From CAZKUN01 sp964555935 (GTDB lineage Bacteria > Armatimonadota > Zipacnadia > Zipacnadales > VGFC01): DNA of 8,370 nucleotides. The first letter of the stretch is position 1. Each line of letters opens with the position of its first letter. This document shows positions 1 through 8,370 of the stretch, piece after piece. The stretch covers positions 1 to 8,370 of the forward strand of contig CAZKUN010000338.1 of the NCBI GenBank assembly GCA_964555935.1, in the 5' to 3' direction. The notes under the pieces are model-generated. The model saw only the letters and a list, made by a program, of their open reading frames with translations, did no database searches and had not been told where the DNA came from. Position numbers and translations under genes: made by a program.

Positions 1-2
1 AC

Positions 3-758
3 GTGTTCCACGGCCCTGCCTGGTCACCCGACGGGCGCAGGATCGCCTATGCCGCCGGCTGGAATGACAGCGCGCCAACCACCTTCATCGCCGATCCAGT
101 CACCGGCCAGAGCCGTTGTCTCGGTTTCCATCGGGCCGAAAGACGCGAGGTGCGCGGCGACACCGTCCCCGTGTGGTCGCCGGACAGCAAGTCGGTCTGC
201 GGCCCGGTGTATCGAGGATACGCCGCGTGGAGTGAGAATTGGGGCCCAGGCGTCAATATCTGGGACGACCTCGGCGGACGCCATTGGGAGATCCGCTTGC
301 CGGGGCAGTTCGGCCGGAACACCGGGTTCGGCGCCGATGTCATCAACCTCACGCAGGCCCTCTGGTCACCCGACAGCCGCCACCTCGCCATCTGCGTCGA
401 CGGCCTTCTCTCAATCGTCGACGTGGAGAAACGCACGGCAACCGGCGTGGCCGACCGCGTCATCACTTGCCGAGGCAATCCCGCCGCGCTCGGACGTTGG
501 CTAGATGGCGACACGTTCTGGTTCCTCAGGCAAGGCCACGATCCATACGAGCCCACCCGGACGGAGACGCACGTCACCGATACCAAAGGCCGCGTGCGGC
601 CCTCCGGCGAAACTCTACTGATCCCGCCCATGGGTGAGTGGGATCTGTCGCCCGATGGGGAGTGGCTCGCGATTGCCGACAACGCCCTCGCAGACGGCGG
701 TCACCGCGGGCTCTGGCTGTTTCGCGTCTCAGCACTGAAGCAGGAGACATCGCACTGA
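3..758 (+). CDS. PD40/WD40-like beta-propeller protein, 5'-truncated by window edge
   Basis: The frame is open to the left edge, so the real start lies outside; the GTG at position 3 is only the first full codon. The 251 visible residues contain repeated TolB/PD40-type blade motifs: WSPDGRRIAY (residues 7-16), VWSPDSKSVCGP (57-68), LWSPDSRHLAIC (120-131) and LSPDGEWLAIA (215-225). These are aromatic/hydrophobic-SPDG turns followed by a beta strand, as in TolB-like propellers. No enzyme motif is visible. The C-terminal half matches the downstream gene segment by segment: GPxWSPDGxRIAY, CGP, a Trp-Leu-Asp-rich 'RW.D..T.W.L' stretch, 'DP', a 'P.G.W..SPDG..LA' blade and a final 'G.WLF...L'. The missing N-terminus may therefore also carry a TPR region (inference). 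The gene ends one base before the next ATG, so the two are almost certainly co-transcribed and translationally coupled. Function is unknown; protein scaffolding or ligand binding are the usual propeller roles. Confidence 0.8.
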   Translation: MFHGPAWSPDGRRIAYAAGWNDSAPTTFIADPVTGQSRCLGFHRAERREVRGDTVPVWSPDSKSVCGPVYRGYAAWSENWGPGVNIWDDLGGRHWEIRLPGQFGRNTGFGADVINLTQALWSPDSRHLAICVDGLLSIVDVEKRTATGVADRVITCRGNPAALGRWLDGDTFWFLRQGHDPYEPTRTETHVTDTKGRVRPSGETLLIPPMGEWDLSPDGEWLAIADNALADGGHRGLWLFRVSALKQETSH

Positions 759-3700
759 CATGAAGTGGCGCACCGTCGTTTGGATCTTCCGCATCGCCGT
801 CGCGCTCGCCGTTCTATACGGCATCTGGCTCGGCGTGTCGCACTATGGCGGCAAACACTACTTCAGGCAGGGGATGCGTCAGCTCACCGACGATCCGGCC
901 GCCGCGCGCGGGAGCTTCGAGATCGCTGCGAAGCTCAAGCCCAAGGACGACCGCGTCCGCGCCGCCCTCGGCCGCACCTATCTTGAGGATGGCGACTACG
1001 AGCAAGCCGCGATCCACCTCAAGGCCGCCGCCGAGTTGAAGCCCACCAACTTTGCGATCTGGCTTGAACTCGGCCAGGCATCGCTTGAGGCCAGCGCGAC
1101 AGCCGAGGCCAAGCAGGCCTTCCAGAAAGCCCTCGACCTGCGCCCGAATGCCCGCACCGCCATCGACGGCCTCGCCAAGGCCGCGTTAATGGAGGGCGAT
1201 CTCAAAGCCGCCCTCGATCCCCTCCGCAAACTCCACGAGACCGCGCCCGATGACATCGAACTCGCGGCGCAACTCGTAGAGGTCCTCATCGCCAACGGGC
1301 ACTTCGATGAGACGCTGGCAGTGAGCGCCGGCTCGCTGGACCAGATCGGCAAGCAGCCCGCGGCTGCGGACAGAGCAACCGCGATGCCCTTCCTGCTCGC
1401 TCGTGCCCACATCTATCGCAAGAAAGGCCGGTGGCGCGATGCCATCGATGCCTGTCTCCGCTGCCTGATGCTCGACCCCGGCAATGAGGACGCCCTCGCT
1501 GGTCTGGCGGAGATCCCCGAGGAGCACGCGCGCCATATCCTTCCCGACACCACGGCCGCCGCGCCGGCCTTCGCGCCGAAGTCAGACGCGCTCGTCTTCC
1601 GTTCCCTCGGTCTCAATGTCGTCAACATCGCCACGGGCGACATGACCCGTCTCTCGACCGCCGACGAAGAGCAGGAGTGGCGCCCCGTGTGGTCACCGAA
1701 GGGCGACTGGATCTGCTACACGCACGATGGCGCACTGCACATCGCGCGCCCCGATGGCTCCAAGGATCGCAAGTTGGTGTCCGAAGACGCCGCGCTACCC
1801 CAGCTCGCCAAGTTCGGCATCTCAGCCACTCGCGCGGGTGAGGCATTCCCCACCCAGTCCGGCCCCACGTGGTCACCGGACGGCGCCCGCATCGCCTACT
1901 GGGCAGCGGACGAGAATGGTGCCGGAGTCACGTGCGTTGTCGACGTCGCCTCCGGCAAGGCCGTCAGTACTCACGCCAGCGACGGCACGGCCCCGAAGTA
2001 CGCAGGCTCACACGCGCCAAGCTTCTCCCGCGACGGCCGTCTCATCTGCGGCCCGCTCCGCTACCCCGGCGCGAGCAAGCCACTGCCGGGGCTTACAATC
2101 TGGTCGCCCGGCGGCAAGGTTAAGCGACAGGTGCCCCTCCCCACCAAGCGCATGGGCGATGCCGCCTCACCCACGGGAGTCCTCGGCGCGCGCGTCTCGC
2201 CTGACGCCCAGCACATAGCCGTCGCGCTCTCGCGAGGCCAGACAAGCGACCAGGTCGATCTCGCCATGACGGACTCCCAGGGCAAGCGGTCGCGCATCGC
2301 CGTTACCGATCTCAACTGGCGCGGCGTTCCGATCACCGAGTGGACCCGCTGGCGTGACAGCAAGACGCTCTGGATGCTCCAGCGAACGGGCACGGATCCT
2401 CTCGACACGGTCGTCCGCGCGCTCACGGTGCCCACCGAGGGCAGCCCCAAACGCGTCGAGGACCCATATCCGGTGATGCCCATCGGCGCCGACTGGACGG
2501 TGTCGCCCGATGGCAAGTTACTCGCCATGGCCGGTGAGAAGTTCGGCGGTCAGGGGATCTGGCTCTTCAACCTGGAGAAACTACGAGAGGGGCGGGAGTA
2601 GATCTCCCGCCCCTCGTTGCCGTCGCCGTTCCCGGGACCAGGGAAACTCGGGGTCTGAGTTTCCACGGCTTCCAGCCGGCAGTCGTCCACGCAGGTCCTA
2701 CTGCCCCGCCGCCACTGTCAGATACCTCTGGTACGCGTCGTCCCAGGCTGCCGTGTCCGTCGGCTCGTACGTCTCCACCTCGAACGAGTTCCTCACCACT
2801 TCGCGAGCATCCGCCAGCGACGAGATGTGGCCCAGCGCCATCGCTTGCGTCAGGATGTTGCCGATCCCCGTCGCCTCGATCGGACCGGTGATGACCGGGA
2901 CTTTCATCGCGTTCGCGGCGAACTGGTTCAGCAGTCTGTTCTGCGTTCCGCCGCCCACGATGTGGACGCATTCCAGCTTCGTGCCCATCAGCTCCTCAAG
3001 CTTCTCAAGCACCCAGCGATACTTCAGCGCCAGGCTCTCGAGCGCGCAGCGCAGGATCTCCCCGCGAGACTCCGGCGCCGCCTGCCCAGTCCTCGTGCAG
3101 AACTCCGCAATCCGCGTCGGCATGTCGCCCGGGCGCAGGAACGAGGCATCGTCGGGCTCCACGACGGATCGGAACGCGGGCGCGTCAGACGCGAGCTGCG
3201 TGATCTCGTCGTAGCTCAGTTCATCACCCCGACGCTGCCACTCGCGACGACACTCCTGCACGAGCCACAAGCCCATGATATTCTTCAGGAAGCGGTACGT
3301 GCCATCCACGCCGCCCTCGTTGGTGAAGTTGTACTCCAGCGCCTGTTCGTTGACGATAGGCTCGGTGATCTCGGTACCCATGAGCGACCACGTGCCAGAG
3401 CTGATGTACGCGTAGTTCTTCGTCGAAGCCGGCACCGCCACCACCGCCGAGCCCGTGTCGTGACCCGCCGGAGCGACCACCGTGAGCCCGCCCGCGCCGG
3501 TCGCTTCCGAGATCGACGGCAACAGCGGCCCAAGGACGGTCCCCGCGTCGATGATGTCGGTCAGGAAACCGGTCGGGATCCCGAGTCGCTGCAGCAACTC
3601 GCGCGCCCAATCTCCCTTGCGGGGATCGTACATCTGGCTCGTCGAGATGATGCTGAACTCGCTGACTTTCTCGCCAGTGAACCAGAAGTTGAACAGATCC

Positions 3701-6700
3701 GGCATCATCAGCAGTGTCTCGGCGAGGCCGAGCAGCGGGGACTCTTGCAGCGCGGCCGAGTAGAGCTGAAAGACCGTGTTGAACTCCATGAACTGGATGC
3801 CGGTGTAGCCGAAGATCTCAGCCCGCGGCACGACCTCTGCCGCCTTGTCGACCATATCCACCGTCCGCTCGTCGCGGTAATGGTACGGGTTCCCAAGCAG
3901 CTCGCCGCGCGGCCCGAGCAGCCCATAGTCTACGCCCCACGTGTCCACGCCCATGCCAACGAGGCTGTCCCCCGCCTCACTCGCCGCGCGCGAAATCGCC
4001 TCGGTCATCTCGCTGTATAGGCGCAACGCATCCCAGTGCATCGAGCCGAGAACCGGCACGGGGCCGTTCGCAAAACGATGAACGTCGTTGAGTTCCAGAC
4101 GCGTCCCATCGAACTCCCCGAGCACGCCGCGTCCGCTCTCTGCCCCAAGATCCAGGGCCAGAAACTGCACGTCAGCCATCAGTCTCGCCTCCTGCACTTC
4201 GTCTCACAGCTCATCCGTTCCCTGCCGTCACCCCTGCCGTCATCCCCGTCGTCAGCCCTGCCGTCAGCCCTGTCCCCCCTCCCCGCCGTCTAGTACTTCC
4301 CATGCTCCCGCACGAGTTCAATCACGCGCGAATACTGCTCGAAGCTCACGTTGTCCGGCACGGAGTGATCCGAGTGGTAAATGTACCCGCCGCCCTTCAT
4401 CGCGATCGGGATCTTCGACGCGATCTCCTCCTCAATCACCCTCGGGTCCGGGTCGGCCATCGCGCGAACGTCGATGCCGCCCATGAACGCGAGCTGGTCG
4501 CCATACTGCTCCTTCAGCCCGACGAGGTCCATCCCCGCTTTCACCTCGAGCGGCTGCAGCACGTCATAACCCGCCTCGATGATCAGCGGAATATACTCCG
4601 CCACGTACCCGCAACTGTGCAGCAGCATCGGCTTCCCACGCTTCTTGAAGCAGTCGCAGATCAACTTGTGCCCCGGCCAGAAGATCTCGCGGAACTGGTC
4701 CACCGACATGAAGCCCTTGTGCTTGTATCCCAGATCGTCAAACGCCCATCCCGCGTCGAAGTGGACGCCGCGATCGATCATCGCCTCGGCAAGGTCGACG
4801 CAGAGCTGCGCGTCCGTCATCGCCATATCCTTGACCCACTCCGGGTCGTCAACCATCGCGATCAGCAGGCGAGCCGGCCCGACCATGTTGCAGACTTTCG
4901 TGAAGCCCGGCCCGCAACTGAAGTGGCAGAACATCCCCGCCTCAACCGCCGCCTTATTCTGCTCCAGCACCGCGTCCCACGCCACGCGTGTCTCGTTCAT
5001 CGCCGCGCGGTGCTTGTTCTCTTCCCAAAGCTCCCGCGTGGTGATCGTGAAGTCCAGAAGCTCTGGCGTCGACGTCTTGCCCTTCCAGTTCTTCCAGACG
5101 TTCCCGTCGCCCGTCTTCGCGATCGAGTATTCATCCGTATCCTCGAGCACCTCAGTCGGAAGCTGCAGCGAGTTGTCGCACCAACTCCCCCAGAACTCAT
5201 AGCCGAAGTGCGCGTTTGCCGAGACGCCCTCCGGGAGCCCCTCCTCCTGCCACCGCGCGATCGTCGTCCCCCACGGACCGTCGTGGATCGGGACTCGGTC
5301 CGCTTCCTCATGGTTGATCGCCTTCAGAACGCGCTCTCTGGAAGTCATGGTTCACCCAATCTTGCCCGCCGCATGTCTCCGCGTCGCGACCGGCCTGAGT
5401 CTATGCGTGCGAACGGGCGCCAGCCAACTGGTGGCGGACGCCCGTCGTGGTCTACGTAAGCTGTCGTCTGGTGCGGCTAGTTGTAGCGGCTGACTGTCCA
5501 CATGTTGACGTTCTCAGCCGGGACGATCGTCAGCGACAGATCCTGGTACTTAGCGTGACCGTCGCAGAAGGCCGCGTTGAACTTGCCGGGCTGCCCGTGA
5601 CGGACCACGTCGAGTTCCCACTTCAGGTAGTCGAGGCGATAGTCGCCGGCGCCCGTTGTGCCGCGGTAGATGACATACGGGCTCTGGTTGATCGAGTAGA
5701 ACCCCGTGTCGGCGATGAGGATCGTGCTCGACGCATCCTCGACCTGCCCCTGGCGGATGCCTGCGGGGCCACCTGTGGTAACCTGCGGGTTCAGCGACAA
5801 GTTCAGAGGCATCGCGTTGATGCCATACGAGAAGCCTTGGGCAACATACCCCTCGTAGGCGCGGATGAAGCGGCTCTGCGGCATGTTCACGGCCGTCAGA
5901 CGATCCATCCTGAGCTGGCCTGCGGGGCAGTCGTAGATCTGGTCGTTATTGACGTAACCCGCGAAGATGACATCGCCCCACGAACTCCGTTGCGGATCGT
6001 TGTACAGCGCGTACGGGTACTGATCATCATTGTCGCCAGCATACATCTTGATCGACGTGGTCAACTGACGAATGTTCGACAGGCACGACGCCTGGCGCGA
6101 CTTCTTCCGCGCGTTTGCAAAGACAGGGAAGAGGATAGCAATCAAGATTGCGATGATCGCCACGACAACCAACAGTTCAACCAGTGTGAAACCTTGCTTC
6201 CGTCTCATCGCGGGCCACGCTCCTCGGAGGTGGATTTGATAATGGCTGGGTTCGTGTCCGCCGATGCAGGTCGCGCCCTCCCATTTGACGCAGGCCCGCA
6301 ACGAGAATTAGGTATCCCAGTCCACGCCCGAAACGAATTCCGGGCGACACATGAGCCCCGTTTCGTCGCGGACCCGAGACATTCCTCCTCGCGATACGCA
6401 ATTTGCACCAAAGGACTTCACCACCCCATCGCCGAAGATCCGCGCGACTCGGGCCGCGAACAACAAGGAGCCCTGTACAGATGCAGAACGCGTCGCTCTG
6501 GCACCGGGCCCGTCGGTTGGTCTTCGGGCTGATCATTGGCATCCTGGGAGCAGGGCTGATCCTGGGCTGGCGTTATGGAAACTTGCCCCTGTCCCGAGTG
6601 CTCGTCAACCTCGAGTTCCTGAGCTACAACTTCCGCGCTAACGGGCGCGCCGGGGTCGTCAACGCCAAACGCGACCAAGACTGCGTGATCGTGGCCATCG

Positions 6701-8370
6701 ATGAATCCTCAATAAAAGTACTCTCCAACCAGTACGGGCTGCCCTGGCCTTGGACCCGGGATGTGCATGCCAGGCTGACCCGCCTGCTCGCGGACGCGGG
6801 AGCCGCGGTGATTGCCTTCGACGTCACATTCGACTCCATCAATCCTGCTCCCAACCAAGAGCCCGATCCCGACGACTATTTCTGGCAACCCGAGCCCTCT
6901 GATGAGGACAAAGACTTCGCTGACGCCATCGCTCAGGCCGGAAATGTCGTCCTCGCGACGCTCATCACCGAGACGATCGTCGAGAACATGGGTCAGATGG
7001 AGACGCTGCAAGAGGGGGCGTTTCCCGGTTGGTTGTTCGACGATGCCGCGGCGGCTAAAGGCGATGCCGACGTCGCCATAGACTCCGACGACGTCGTGCG
7101 CCGCACGTGGCTGACTCGCACGTTCCAAGACGAGACGATCGCCTCGCTCCCGGTTGTGGCCTCGGCCCTGTACAAAGGGATCTCCATCGAGGAGCAGTTG
7201 GCTCAATCGCGAGCCGATCTCTCCCGCTCCCTCCAGGACGATGGCAGTTTTTGGATCGACTATCATGGGAGCGTCGGCGACGTGCCAACCTACTCCTACA
7301 GCCAGGTGCTCGAAGGCCAGCCCGGGCCCGAGGCATTCAAAGACAAGATCGTCCTGATCGGCGCCACGGCGGAGGACCTGCAGGATATCTTCCCCGTCCC
7401 GGTTGCGAGCGGCGGCTCGCTCTCGCTCTTCTCCCTACCCATGCCCGGCGTTGAGGTCCACGCGAACACGATCCGCACGCTGCTCGCCGGCGAGACGCTC
7501 CGTCCCTCCCCCATCTGGGTAACTGTCATCGTAACGCTGCTGCTGGGCTGCCTCACCGGCGTGGTCACGCTCCACCTCCGCCCGTTGCCCACGCTACTCA
7601 CGTACATGCCGGCCGCGTTGGTCGCCTTCAGCGCGGCGTGCCTCTACCTGTTCGCGGTGAAGGGCATCTGGGCCAACATGACCCTCCCGCTCGTCGGGTC
7701 ATGGCTCGGCACCTACCTCGCCTCAACCGTATTCGCCTATCTCACCGTCGAGCGCGAGCGCAAGCACATTGAGGCCGCCTGGGGCAAGCGCGTGTCGCCC
7801 GAGATCCTCCAGCGCATCCTCGCGGATCCCAAACTCCGCCAGGTCCAGGGCCGCACGATCGACGCCACGGTTCTCTTCTCGGACCTGCGCGGGTTTACGA
7901 CGCTTTGCCACAGCTGGCACCCCGAAGAGGTCGTGCGCCGGCTGAATGAGATCTTCAACCGCATGACCCGCGTTATCACCGGTCAAGGCGGCAACATCGA
8001 CAAGTACATCGGCGACGGGATCATGGCCGTGTTTGGTGACCCCATCCCCATGGACGACCATGCCAGGCGCGCGACGCTGGCGGCGGTTGCCATGCTCCGA
8101 GAGATGGAGCAACTCCAGGCGGAAGCCGAAGCACGCGGCGATCAGCCCATCCGCATGGGCGTCGGCGTGCATTCTGGCCCGCTCGTAGCCGGCGACATCG
8201 GTTCGGAGGACCACCTGGAATACACGGCGATCGGCGACACCGTCAGCACGGCATCCCGACTCGAAGGCCTCAACAAGGAGTACTCGACGGAGATCATCAT
8301 CAGCGGCGACACGCACGAACAGGCCGGCGATGACATCCCCTCGCGCCTCCTCGAAACGACTACCGTCCGC

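Overview
This is an 8.4 kb stretch of GC-rich bacterial chromosome. I see no tRNA, rRNA, CRISPR array, insertion sequence or phage gene. The gene mix is a prepilin-like protein of the 'GFTLVELLVV ... DG' type, a MtaA-like uroporphyrinogen-decarboxylase-fold protein, a rhamnulokinase, and TPR plus PD40 beta-propeller proteins. It resembles heterotrophic environmental bacteria such as Armatimonadota or the Planctomycetota/Verrucomicrobiota group. That placement is inferred from gene content only, without a phylogenetic marker, and is weak.

Layout. Positions 1-2601 (plus strand) hold two PD40/WD40-like beta-propeller genes in a tight tandem, with a 1-nt gap. The first is cut by the window edge. 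The second is a complete membrane-anchored TPR-propeller protein, and their propeller halves are recognisable paralogues. Positions 2587-2678, between convergent genes, hold a strong 12-bp hairpin that encloses the stop codon of the second gene, then two smaller hairpins. Positions 2698-5348 (minus strand) hold a UroD/MtaA-superfamily protein followed by rhamnulokinase (rhaB), probably co-transcribed for deoxysugar use. The 110-nt gap between them carries a 12-bp tandem repeat. The frame of the upstream gene stays open past its TAG until a TGA that overlaps the rhaB ATG. Positions 5477-6208 (minus) hold a type IV pilin/pseudopilin-like protein. Positions 6209-6480 are a divergent intergenic region. 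From 6481 to the window end (plus) runs a CHASE2-3TM-class III nucleotide cyclase, truncated by the window edge.

How the genes may work together. The clearest functional unit is the rhaB plus UroD-like pair, which suggests rhamnose or modified-rhamnose catabolism. The CHASE2 cyclase is a membrane sensor predicted to make a cyclic nucleotide, but it has Ser where the family normally has a catalytic Asn. The propeller pair looks like a periplasm- or membrane-facing scaffold of unknown role. I find no strong case for one new integrated system. The most useful leads are the open-frame repeat linker before rhaB, the cyclase substitution, the UroD-rhaB association and the propeller duplication.
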